From NCBI RefSeq assembly GCF_002150005.2, contig NZ_MSPP01000006.1:1-64000 (forward strand): a DNA stretch of 64,000 nucleotides, read 5' to 3'. The notes below the pieces were generated by a model. It was not told the origin of the DNA. It did no database searches and saw nothing but the letters and a program-made list of their open reading frames with translations. Positions 1 to 10,487 of this stretch are shown here, piece by piece. This DNA comes from Marivivens niveibacter. Its GTDB lineage: Bacteria > Pseudomonadota > Alphaproteobacteria > Rhodobacterales > Rhodobacteraceae. The position numbers and the translations under genes were made by a program. Numbering within the stretch: position 1 is the stretch's first letter; the number at the start of each line of letters is the position of its first letter.

Positions 1-1247
1 TCATTCGGAACCGTCAGCGTTTTGCCGTCACCCGCAAGCGTCGCACCCGCTGGCGCATTCGTCAGAACAACCGAAGTCGCATCCAGCGTGCCATCCGCAT
101 CCGTGTCATTGCCCAAAGGCGCGATCGTCGCGGCGCCATAGACCGCGCTTGTCAGCGTATCCGGGTTCGCAACGGGCGGGGGAGCGTCTTGGATGGTGAA
201 GGTCGCTGCGTTAGTGGCCGGCGAACATGTTGTAGCATCGGCAATTTCACCAGATGTACCCAAATCACCGATCTCGAACACAATGGTTTCATCGCCTTCA
301 GCAAGGTCATCACGAAGTACTGTGAACGAAATTGGGTATGCAGTGTTGGAGTACGCACCTTCCGGAATAAAGATGGTATTTGTGTAGGTGAAGTCCACGC
401 CCTCAGTCGCGGTGCTTGCTGCGTTAATATCAATTGGAACAGATATACCACCAGATGGCACCGTGCCATCGACAATGATCGATGGACCCGAAGGATTGCC
501 GACAGTTTCGCTATCTGCCCAATTGTCCGCTCCAAACTTGAAATAGGGCACCAGCGTCAACGAAATGTTGTCTAACAGGTTACCTTCGGCGCCAACAGCC
601 GGAGAAACAGCACTAAACTGGAAAGTAGTCAAACCAGTTGATCCTGTGTAAGTGGTCGTACCGGCTATATTTTGCCAAGAACCTTCTGGTGCATCGCCGC
701 TCGTTGCAATGACTTGGCCGCCGACGATCATTTCTACGATTTCAGGATCGCCGGTCGACTGTGTTGAGCGGTGCCAGAACGAATAGCCGATCGTTTCACC
801 CTGCTGAACACAGATCGACTGCGTCACGCCAGACCGATCTGAGGAGTTCAATTCAATATAGTGCGAACCATCTTGCGGCGAAGAGGGCGCAAACTCGGGT
901 TTTTTCGAAAACTCGATGACCGGATAAGTGACGTTGGTGCCGGGTGAACAAATGTCAGTCGTAAATGTCGCACCGGTTTCCCAACCCAAAATATCATCAG
1001 CTACGACATACGCACCCCATGGCCCGGACAGCACAACACGAGGCGAAGTACAGGAGTTCGCATAGTTACCCGAACCATCCAAGGGTGGCGCGCCTTCTTC
1101 GAAACTGCCGTTTAGCAAAACACGCTGCGCATACACAACTGAAGGCATTGCGAGGATAGCTATCAGTGAGAGAAGAAGCACCAAATATTGGATAAAGTTA
1201 AATTTAGCGCCCGCCAGTCCAACTAACTGGTTAAACTTTCTGTCCAT
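1..1247 (-). CDS. Large secreted/surface protein with Calx-beta and cadherin-like repeats (N-terminal part; runs off the window)
   Basis: The frame is open from an ATG at 1247 to the window edge (415 codons read, no stop), so only the N-terminus is seen. A hydrophobic signal segment lies at about residues 19-40 and probably ends after PSVVYA. It is followed by a carbohydrate-binding-like jelly-roll region starting LLNGSFEEG and ending with NLLDNISLTLVP, the pattern of DUF642-like galactose-binding folds. A Calx-beta-like segment follows (GVDFTYTNT, EGDETIVFEI), then a cadherin/Ig-like repeat with NDTDADGTLD. Such repeat proteins are exported adhesins or surface structural proteins in marine alphaproteobacteria. 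The substrate is unknown. Frame and protein class are secure; the role is inferred. Confidence 0.8.
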   Translation of the reverse strand, partial: MDRKFNQLVGLAGAKFNFIQYLVLLLSLIAILAMPSVVYAQRVLLNGSFEEGAPPLDGSGNYANSCTSPRVVLSGPWGAYVVADDILGWETGATFTTDICSPGTNVTYPVIEFSKKPEFAPSSPQDGSHYIELNSSDRSGVTQSICVQQGETIGYSFWHRSTQSTGDPEIVEMIVGGQVIATSGDAPEGSWQNIAGTTTYTGSTGLTTFQFSAVSPAVGAEGNLLDNISLTLVPYFKFGADNWADSETVGNPSGPSIIVDGTVPSGGISVPIDINAASTATEGVDFTYTNTIFIPEGAYSNTAYPISFTVLRDDLAEGDETIVFEIGDLGTSGEIADATTCSPATNAATFTIQDAPPPVANPDTLTSAVYGAATIAPLGNDTDADGTLDATSVVLTNAPAGATLAGDGKTLTVPN

Positions 1248-1861
1248 CACTTTTGGTCCCCTTAATGCCGCACGTAGCCGGCTGCCGTCCTTGGTTAGCG
1301 ATCTGCTACAATTCGAAATCCAAAGCGAAAACATCGTCGATCATGGGCGAACGTATTCCACGCATCATCGCGTCCCACGATGAGCTGGATCTACTACGTA
1401 CAAGAATGAAGTATGGTTGCCTGTTGTTCTGGATTTTTCCGTATTACTCAGATTTTTTTTTGTAGATTCGCTCTGCTCTTTTTTCTGCTCATAACACCGT
1501 CTGAAAAAAGGTGTAAACCAAAGTGATATTCCCCCCTACACTTTGGTCTAATTGTTTCAAAAAGTGTCAAAACTCAGTACCTTACCAATTGGTCCAATTT
1601 GTTTTGCCATCTAAACTTGCGAACTATCAAACACACCAATTGGGCGGTTTTCGCTTGCGGCCAAAGACCGGTCAGATGACGCCTATTTTTGCCGAAAAAT
1701 ACGTAGTGTTCTTAAGGTACAGAATTGTCGAAAAGTTCTGTTGGAGAATCGTGCAGATACGGTGCTTGAAGCTACGGCCGGACTACTCGGGAACAGCTGC
1801 TGCAACCAAACCGTAAATCAAAAAACGAAGCCCCAACTGGCATAGGACAGGCAGTCGTCGT
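1248..1861. other. AT-rich intergenic region upstream of the surface protein gene
   Basis: This stretch of about 610 bases carries no convincing gene; the short open frames lack ribosome sites and family resemblance. It is richer in A and T than its neighbours, especially at 1440-1660. It holds a 9-bp inverted repeat (1517-1525 and 1539-1547) and several CCAATTGG-like motifs near 1583-1650, so it probably holds the promoter and operator of the minus-strand surface protein gene. Confidence 0.5.
1517..1547. promoter_or_regulatory. Inverted repeat, possible operator
   Basis: ACCAAAGTG at 1517-1525 is repeated inverted as CACTTTGGT at 1539-1547, with 13 bases between the arms, about 270 bases upstream of the surface protein start. 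The spacing suits a dimeric regulator. The function is inferred only from position and symmetry. Confidence 0.3.
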
Positions 1862-2866
1862 CTACAAATTACCGCCATTCGATTTACGCCACGCAGACGG
1901 GGTTTGTCCCATCACTCGCTGAAATTCGCGATTGAAATTCGATTTTGACGCAAAGCCGGCCGCCAATGAGACCTCTAAAATATTGGCATCGGTTTGACGC
2001 AACATTTCACAGGCCCCTTTGATCCTAAAATCATTCACGAATTGAGATACATTTAGGCCGCAGACGCGATTGATTGCATTAGATACCTGACGGTCTGGGA
2101 TACCAAGGCGACGCGCCAATTTACGCAAGCTTAAATCCTCGGATTTATGCAAACCTTCGGTTGTGAAAATCGTTTCAATCCGATTGACGATCGCTTGATC
2201 CGCGTCGGTGCTGTCGATCAACGTAGGGGACGGGTCATCATCAATTGGGGCGGATTTGGCAACGCTAGACGCGGTGCCAATCAGCAAGATGAATCCCGTT
2301 TGGACAAAGGTGATGACCAATCCAACATGATCCCCGCCGTTTCGAATAAAGTCGGCAATGATAAAAACATCGGTCAATGCAGAGGCAATCAGCCCCGCAC
2401 CAATCAGTCGCATTGCAAACAAAATACCCTGCGTTTTCACAATCGGGGAAAACGACAACACATCAGCTCCGCGCGCCGCGCGGGACAGCAATAGACCACC
2501 ATACCCCAAGTACGTCGCTATGATGATTAGATCGTAAATCTCGGGAACGACCACAAATGACGTCCATGTCAGAGCAAGGACTACAATCGACAAAGTAATC
2601 GACCGTTTGGTTCCGTTCATAAGCGTGGCAAATGCCAAATAGGCCAACATCGGCAAAACAGGCGCGATTATAGCAATCGGTAAAGCAACCGCCGACTGTT
2701 CATACCCCCAACGCAAAACCAACAAAAATGATTGCAAACAGTACGACGCTATCAGCAAAGCAAACAATCGGTGGGCCAACATTGCCATGTCTCGCGCGGT
2801 CACAAAGCGCACGAAAACAAATACCAAAACAAAGGTTGCAAACAGCGGCAAGGGAACGGAAATCAT
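1862..2866 (-). CDS. AraC-family transcriptional regulator with membrane-embedded N-terminus
   Basis: The protein has 334 residues. The first 200 or so contain about six or seven hydrophobic helices, and the last 100 or so form an AraC/XylS DNA-binding domain (SLRKLARRLGIPDRQVSNAINRV and the second helix-turn-helix around ILEVSLAAGFASKSNFNREF, ending VMGQTPSAWRK). This is the architecture of membrane-anchored AraC regulators that sense a signal in or across the inner membrane. The gene is divergent from the exported hydrolase at 3004, a common arrangement for a regulator and its target. The inducer is unknown. Confidence 0.85.
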   Translation of the reverse strand: MISVPLPLFATFVLVFVFVRFVTARDMAMLAHRLFALLIASYCLQSFLLVLRWGYEQSAVALPIAIIAPVLPMLAYLAFATLMNGTKRSITLSIVVLALTWTSFVVVPEIYDLIIIATYLGYGGLLLSRAARGADVLSFSPIVKTQGILFAMRLIGAGLIASALTDVFIIADFIRNGGDHVGLVITFVQTGFILLIGTASSVAKSAPIDDDPSPTLIDSTDADQAIVNRIETIFTTEGLHKSEDLSLRKLARRLGIPDRQVSNAINRVCGLNVSQFVNDFRIKGACEMLRQTDANILEVSLAAGFASKSNFNREFQRVMGQTPSAWRKSNGGNL

Positions 2867-3003
2867 CGTAAAGGCCTAAACAAATACGCCGCTAGCATGA
2901 ACCAGAACACGTTCTAGGACGACCTAAATCGCGTTTTAGGACGAACACCGCGCCGTCCGCAGGCATCAAAATGGCATGCCATGATCAAGAAAGGATCGGA
3001 CGA

Positions 3004-4059
3004 ATGCCAAAATTCATCACTCTGATAAAAATCGCAGCGGCGACTACAGTTTTCGGCTCTATCAGCTGGGCGGGTTATGAACTGACGCGTCCAGGATATG
3101 ACGGCAATATCGGTATAGACTTTGGTTCGGCCTATGCGCCTGCCCGCGGCGAAGATGTAAAATTCGCGATTTGGTATCCTGCTCAATCGGGCGGTCGCGC
3201 CGTTACTGTTGGCGGAAACGGTGTATTCTACGGAACGCCTGCGGGTAGCAAAGCGCCCCGACAAGCCGGTCAATTTCCGCTGGTTATCCTGTCGCACGGC
3301 GCAGGCGGTAACGCAGGACAGTTTGGCTGGATCGCATCCGAATTAGCCAGCGCAGGCTACGTTGTTGTCATCCCGAACCACCCCGGCACAACATCCGGTA
3401 ACGCTTCTGCCGAAGCTGCGGTTCGTGTTTGGGAAAGACCCGCTGACATCACCGCAGTTATCGATGAAATCACCGCAAACCCAGAGGTTTATGGGTATAT
3501 GGATACATCTGACATTTCCATGATCGGTTTTTCGGCGGGCGGGTATACAGCATTGGCATTATCTGGTGCCCAAGTTGATCCTGACAAACTCCAAAGCTAC
3601 TGCGATGAAAGTGATCACGGCATGTCAGATTGTGCGTTTCTCGCACGGTACGGAGTTGATTTGCATGCCTATGATTTGTCGCCAGCCGCGCAATCATTGA
3701 AAGATCCACGCATAAAGAGCACCATCGCGATTGATCCAGGTATTATCGAAACGATCACACCTGAAAGTTTGGAAAACATCGACATTTCCATGATGGTTCT
3801 AAATTTGGGCGAAAAAGACACCGTTCCAATCGGCGTTTACGCTTTGCCCGCAGCAGAGTTGATCCCCAATGCCGAACACAGCTTTGTTCCGGATGCGACG
3901 CATTTTAGTTTTCTGGCTGAGTGCACAGATCGGGGCGCCGATATTTTGGCAAAAGAAGGCGAACCGGACCCGCTCTGCGATGACGCAGGCAGCCGGTCAC
4001 GCGCGGAAATTCACGCCGATATCGCGCAACGGATAAAAGATTTTTTGACCCAAAGCTAA
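3004..4059 (+). CDS. Exported alpha/beta hydrolase, dienelactone-hydrolase or PAF-acetylhydrolase-like
   Basis: The protein has 351 residues from the ATG at 3004, chosen because AAGGA lies eight bases upstream and the product then starts with a signal segment (FITLIKIAAATTVFGSISWAG). An oxyanion-hole motif SHGAGG is near residue 90, the nucleophile elbow GFSAGGYTAL lies near residue 170, and DATHFSF near the C-terminus can supply the histidine. These are family hallmarks of large-lipase or dienelactone-like hydrolases. It probably cleaves an ester or carbon-chlorine-type substrate in the periplasm. It is divergent from the membrane AraC regulator. The substrate is not predictable. Confidence 0.8.
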   Translation: MPKFITLIKIAAATTVFGSISWAGYELTRPGYDGNIGIDFGSAYAPARGEDVKFAIWYPAQSGGRAVTVGGNGVFYGTPAGSKAPRQAGQFPLVILSHGAGGNAGQFGWIASELASAGYVVVIPNHPGTTSGNASAEAAVRVWERPADITAVIDEITANPEVYGYMDTSDISMIGFSAGGYTALALSGAQVDPDKLQSYCDESDHGMSDCAFLARYGVDLHAYDLSPAAQSLKDPRIKSTIAIDPGIIETITPESLENIDISMMVLNLGEKDTVPIGVYALPAAELIPNAEHSFVPDATHFSFLAECTDRGADILAKEGEPDPLCDDAGSRSRAEIHADIAQRIKDFLTQS

Positions 4060-4065
4060 GTCGTT

Positions 4066-4079
4066 GGCCCCTAGGGGCC
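4066..4079. terminator. Possible hairpin after the hydrolase gene
   Basis: A perfect 14-bp palindrome (GGCCCCTAGGGGCC) begins six bases after the hydrolase stop. It can fold as a hairpin with a tiny loop but has no T-run behind it, so a terminator role is only possible. Confidence 0.3.
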
Positions 4080-4187
4080 GCGACATTTATATCCAAAAAC
4101 ATATAGTTAAGTGATTAATCAGCCCAAAGTGGAAAAAACAAAATATCTATTTACAAATACGCGAACCCATTGCTAACAAATACCCAC

Positions 4188-4290
4188 GCAGGGGAGTCCC
4201 GCCTAGGGGACTGAGAGGCTGAGTGGGCATTTGCCCGGTGACGCGACCCTTTGAACCTGACCCAGTTGACACTGGCGTAGGAAGCTAAGG
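4188..4290 (+). ncRNA. TPP riboswitch (THI element) upstream of thiC
   Basis: The aptamer core is clear: a GGGGAGTCCC-type start at 4191, the conserved CTGAGAGGCTGA at 4211, and the second conserved block CCCTTTGAACCTGACC around 4247-4263, closed by GGCGTAGGAAGCTAAGG. This is the thiamine pyrophosphate-sensing element that shuts thi genes down when TPP is plentiful. The downstream stretch to the thiC start (4403) should hold the expression platform. It contains a short hairpin at 4326-4344, and CTCCTC at 4347-4352 is complementary to the thiC ribosome site GAGGAG at 4390-4395, so control of translation initiation is plausible. Confidence 0.95.
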
Positions 4291-4378
4291 GTGGCATATC
4301 GCCATTGGTATTTTCACCCGAAACAGAGGGCGTTTTGCGCCTTCGCCTCCTCTCCTTTTGCATCTGGTGTCTTTTTAA

Positions 4379-7167
<2,789 letters not shown>

Positions 7168-7334
7168 CGTCAGATCGCACACATTGTCCGACATCTTAAC
7201 GGAAGTTGGCTTTGACAGTCCGGCAATCGCAACCGCTGTAAACGGTCAATTTGTGCCCAAAAAATCGCGCGCAGAGACGCCTATCAATTCTGGCGATCAA
7301 ATCGAAATCGTTGCCCCAATGCAGGGTGGATAAA

Positions 7335-8102
7335 ATGCGTATATATGAAACAGACATAGCCACCCCATTGCTATTAGGTACAGCGCAATATCCTTCGCCC
7401 AAAGTGCTGCAAAACGCGATCAAGGCCGCAGGTTGTGAAATTGTGACTGTCAGTTTACGCCGTGAAACAGCCCAAGGTACGGGCGCGGGATTTTGGGACG
7501 TCATCCGTCAAACGGGGGCAAAAATTCTACCCAACACAGCTGGGTGTCACACCGCCAGAGAGGCGATCACAACTGCCCAAATGGCCCGCGATATTTTTGA
7601 AACCGATTGGATTAAATTAGAAGTCATCGGCCACGCAGACAATTTGCAGCCGGATGTATTTGAGCTGGTCCATGCAGCGCGCGTTTTATCCGCAGACGGG
7701 TTCAAGGTTTTTCCCTACATGACCGACGATCTGGTAGTTGGCGAAAAACTGATCGAAGCAGGCTGCAAGGTATTGATGCCTTGGGGCGCGCCAATTGGAT
7801 CGGGTCAAGGTCTACGCAACCCCGATGCGTTGCGGGCCATGCGTGCGCATTTCCCTGATATTCCGCTGATCGTTGATGCAGGGATCGGTCGTCCGTCAGA
7901 TGCCGCTGCCGCGATGGAAATTGGCATGGACGCCGTTTTGTTAAACACCGCCGTCGCCAAGGCAGGTGACCCAGTTCAAATGGCCCGAGCAATGGCGATG
8001 GCAGTGCGCGCTGGTCGGACGGGATATCAAGCAGGACCGATGGAACGACGCGATGTTGCCGTGCCATCCACCCCCGTCCTAGGATTGGCAGAGCTGGTTT
8101 AA
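7335..8102 (+). CDS. thiG: Thiazole synthase ThiG
   Basis: The 255-residue TIM-barrel enzyme condenses deoxyxylulose phosphate, dehydroglycine and ThiS-bound sulfur to make the thiazole phosphate. The Schiff-base lysine is expected in the DWIKLEVIG segment, and the phosphate-binding [18 protein letters not shown] and the VLLNTAVA block are conserved. The start at 7335 lies next to the thiS stop, and the final TAA overlaps the ATG of thiE. Confidence 0.96.
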   Translation: MRIYETDIATPLLLGTAQYPSPKVLQNAIKAAGCEIVTVSLRRETAQGTGAGFWDVIRQTGAKILPNTAGCHTAREAITTAQMARDIFETDWIKLEVIGHADNLQPDVFELVHAARVLSADGFKVFPYMTDDLVVGEKLIEAGCKVLMPWGAPIGSGQGLRNPDALRAMRAHFPDIPLIVDAGIGRPSDAAAAMEIGMDAVLLNTAVAKAGDPVQMARAMAMAVRAGRTGYQAGPMERRDVAVPSTPVLGLAELV

Positions 8103-8692
8103 TGCAACGTTTTTACCTCATAACCAGTAGCGTCGAGCCATTGGTTCAGCTGGTCCCATTGGGCGTGAAATTGGTCCAACTACGGATCAAAAACGCATCC
8201 GAGTCCGACATCCGTCGTCAGATCACAGTCGCCAAAGCGATATGTGAAAAACATACGGCTCAATTGGTCGTGAATGACCATTGGGGATTGGCAATCGAAT
8301 TGGGCTGCGATTTTGTCCATTTAGGCCAAGAGGACATGGAAACTGCGGATTTCAACGCCTTGCGGGCGGCTGGCATCCAGTTTGGCTTGTCCACTCATGA
8401 CCAAACTGAATTGGATCGCGCGATGTCGTTCGATCCTGCCTATATCGCGCTGGGGCCAATCTATGAAACATCCCTGAAAAAGATGAAATGGGCTCCTCAA
8501 GGCCTGAACCGCGTCGCAGAATGGAAAACCCAAATCGGACAAACACCACTAGTCGCGATAGGTGGTCTAACCCCCGAACGAGGTGCCAAAGTCCTGCAGG
8601 CAGGCGCTGATAGCGTCGCTGTCGTCACAGATATTCAAACCGCCAAAAACCCCGCGGAACGGACACGCGAATGGCTGAAGGTGTGTGGCTGA
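8102..8692 (+). CDS. thiE: Thiamine phosphate synthase ThiE
   Basis: The 196-residue TIM-barrel protein joins HMP-PP with thiazole phosphate to give thiamine phosphate. Visible motifs are VKLVQLRIK for the pyrophosphate site, VVNDHWGLAIELGCDFVHLGQEDM, IALGPIYET and the phosphate-binding IGGLTPERGAKVLQAGADSVAVV. It is slightly short, as many alphaproteobacterial ThiE are. Start and stop overlap thiG and thiF. Confidence 0.93.
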   Translation: MQRFYLITSSVEPLVQLVPLGVKLVQLRIKNASESDIRRQITVAKAICEKHTAQLVVNDHWGLAIELGCDFVHLGQEDMETADFNALRAAGIQFGLSTHDQTELDRAMSFDPAYIALGPIYETSLKKMKWAPQGLNRVAEWKTQIGQTPLVAIGGLTPERGAKVLQAGADSVAVVTDIQTAKNPAERTREWLKVCG

Positions 8693-9651
8693 TGAACCGT
8701 TATAACCGCCAAATGATCCTACCTGACTTTGGGGCGAATGGTCAGCAAAAATTGCAGTCATCCCGCGCTTTGATAATTGGCGCAGGCGGATTGGGATGCC
8801 CCGTCATACAATATCTGGCCGGCGCGGGGGTCGGGCATATTCTCATCGCAGACCCAGACCGCATCGAAGAAACCAACCTGCATCGCCAGCCAATCTACAA
8901 AACAGACGACGTTGGCAAATTCAAAGCGGTCGTCGCTTGCGAACTGGCGACGGCGCTAAATCCCGATGTCACTGCCGAACCAGTCACCCAACAAATCGGT
9001 GCCGGTAATGCCTCAGAGTTCATGATCGGTGCTGATATCGTGGTTGATTGCGCAGATAACTTTGCCGTGTCCTACATACTGTCGGAGGAATGCTTTCGGC
9101 AGAAAATCCCGCTTATTAGCGCAAGCGCCTTGGACCAAAACGGATACGTTGGCGGATTTTGTGGCGCTGCCCCTTCTCTGCGGGCTGTTTTTCCTGACTT
9201 GCCGCAGTCTAGCGCGACTTGTGCAACGGCAGGTGTAATGGGCCCCGCCGTAGGCACAATTGGTGCGCTGCAAGCGCAGTTTGCCTTGCGCGTTTTGTTG
9301 GGGGCCGATCCATCGCCTTTAGGCAAAATGGTTACTGCGAACCTTGCTGATATGACTTTTGGATCGTTTGATTTCATTACAAGCGAAGAGCCAGAAACGG
9401 CTCTGCCATTCCTGTCATTAGGTATGGTGACACCTGACGATCATGTCATCGAATTACGCGCTGATGCTGACCTGCTCCATCCGAATGCGCAGCGGTGCGC
9501 CATAGATGACCTATTATCTACGCCGCTACCCACAGATAAACGCATCATATTATGCTGCCGAACAGGACTAAGGTCATGGCGTGCGGCTGAAAAATTGGCC
9601 GAAAATGGCTATGACAACTTGGCCCTAATGGCGGCAACGGCCTGCCAATGA
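8692..9651 (+). CDS. thiF: ThiF/MoeB-type adenylyltransferase with C-terminal rhodanese segment
   Basis: The protein has 319 residues from the ATG at 8692, which overlaps the thiE stop. The N-terminal E1-like domain has the ATP-binding IIGAGGLGCPVIQYLAGAG and the NLHRQPIY motif. It activates the ThiS C-terminus by adenylation. The last 90 or so residues form a short rhodanese-like module with a CRTGLRS active loop, which could deliver persulfide sulfur to ThiS and so replace the rhodanese role of ThiI. Context favours ThiF; MoeB or MoeZ would be the alternative. Confidence 0.9.
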   Translation: MNRYNRQMILPDFGANGQQKLQSSRALIIGAGGLGCPVIQYLAGAGVGHILIADPDRIEETNLHRQPIYKTDDVGKFKAVVACELATALNPDVTAEPVTQQIGAGNASEFMIGADIVVDCADNFAVSYILSEECFRQKIPLISASALDQNGYVGGFCGAAPSLRAVFPDLPQSSATCATAGVMGPAVGTIGALQAQFALRVLLGADPSPLGKMVTANLADMTFGSFDFITSEEPETALPFLSLGMVTPDDHVIELRADADLLHPNAQRCAIDDLLSTPLPTDKRIILCCRTGLRSWRAAEKLAENGYDNLALMAATACQ

Positions 9652-10397
9652 ATATGATAATGACCATCGGCGGAACCGACAGCAGCGGTGGCGCTGGGTT
9701 GACCCGCGACGCGTTTATAGCCCAGCATTTTGGCCTTGGCACTATGCCGATTGTGACTGCCGTGACAGCGCAATCACATCAGCTGGTGAAATCCGTACAA
9801 ATGATGACGGCAAATTTCATCGTGGATCAAATCACTGCTGCTTTAGCCAGCGAAACGCCCGCTGCCATAAAAATAGGAATGCTAGGCACCCCAGAAATCG
9901 CTGAAACAGTTGCGGATGCTATTGGCGCCGCTAGTTGCCCCATCGTGATTGACCCAGTCCTAAAATCCACCTCGGGACGTGACCTCATGTCGGGACCATT
10001 TCCCCCGTCTCTGTTATCAAAGGCAGATATCATCACGCCCAACCTGTTCGAAGCGGCAGCGATGACACATCTACCCGTTGCAATGAGCCCACCCAACATC
10101 CGTAAGCAGGCGGAAATTTTGCAGGCCAATGGCGCAAAGGCCGTGTTGATCAAAGGCGGTCACGCAACAGGCGTTGCTTCAACCGACTATCTGTTTCAGG
10201 GAACAACGATACAGGCCTTTTCGTCCCAACGTTTGAACAAAGACATGCGCGGTACGGGCTGCGCTCTTGCCACTGCGATTGCATGTGGTTTGGCCCAAGG
10301 CAATGCGCTAAGCCACGCCTGCGATCGGGCCAAATCATTGATCTTTGATTGGATATCAGAGGACGAAACCAATGCGCGCACCGAACTGGCTGATTAG
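9648..10397 (+). CDS. thiD: Hydroxymethylpyrimidine/phosphomethylpyrimidine kinase ThiD
   Basis: A 249-residue ribokinase-fold enzyme that phosphorylates HMP and HMP-P to HMP-PP. The family start TIGGTDSSGGAGLTRD, the VDPVLKSTSG block, the TPNLFEAAAM segment and the C-terminal anion-hole DMRGTGCALATAIA with its catalytic region are present. Four-base overlap with thiF. It ends the thiamine operon; no thiL or thiamine transporter gene follows. Confidence 0.95.
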   Translation: MNMIMTIGGTDSSGGAGLTRDAFIAQHFGLGTMPIVTAVTAQSHQLVKSVQMMTANFIVDQITAALASETPAAIKIGMLGTPEIAETVADAIGAASCPIVIDPVLKSTSGRDLMSGPFPPSLLSKADIITPNLFEAAAMTHLPVAMSPPNIRKQAEILQANGAKAVLIKGGHATGVASTDYLFQGTTIQAFSSQRLNKDMRGTGCALATAIACGLAQGNALSHACDRAKSLIFDWISEDETNARTELAD

Positions 10398-10487
10398 CAC
10401 AACGTCGCTATTGGCGTAGTTTAGATTTTAACCTATTCCCCACTATCTGATAGCTATACCACCAGACCAAGCCACAGGGGATCCGTT

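Noticed and set aside
152-575. Several open frames on both strands near the start of the window
   Set aside because: They overlap the continuous minus-strand surface-protein frame, which has signal peptide and domain motifs.
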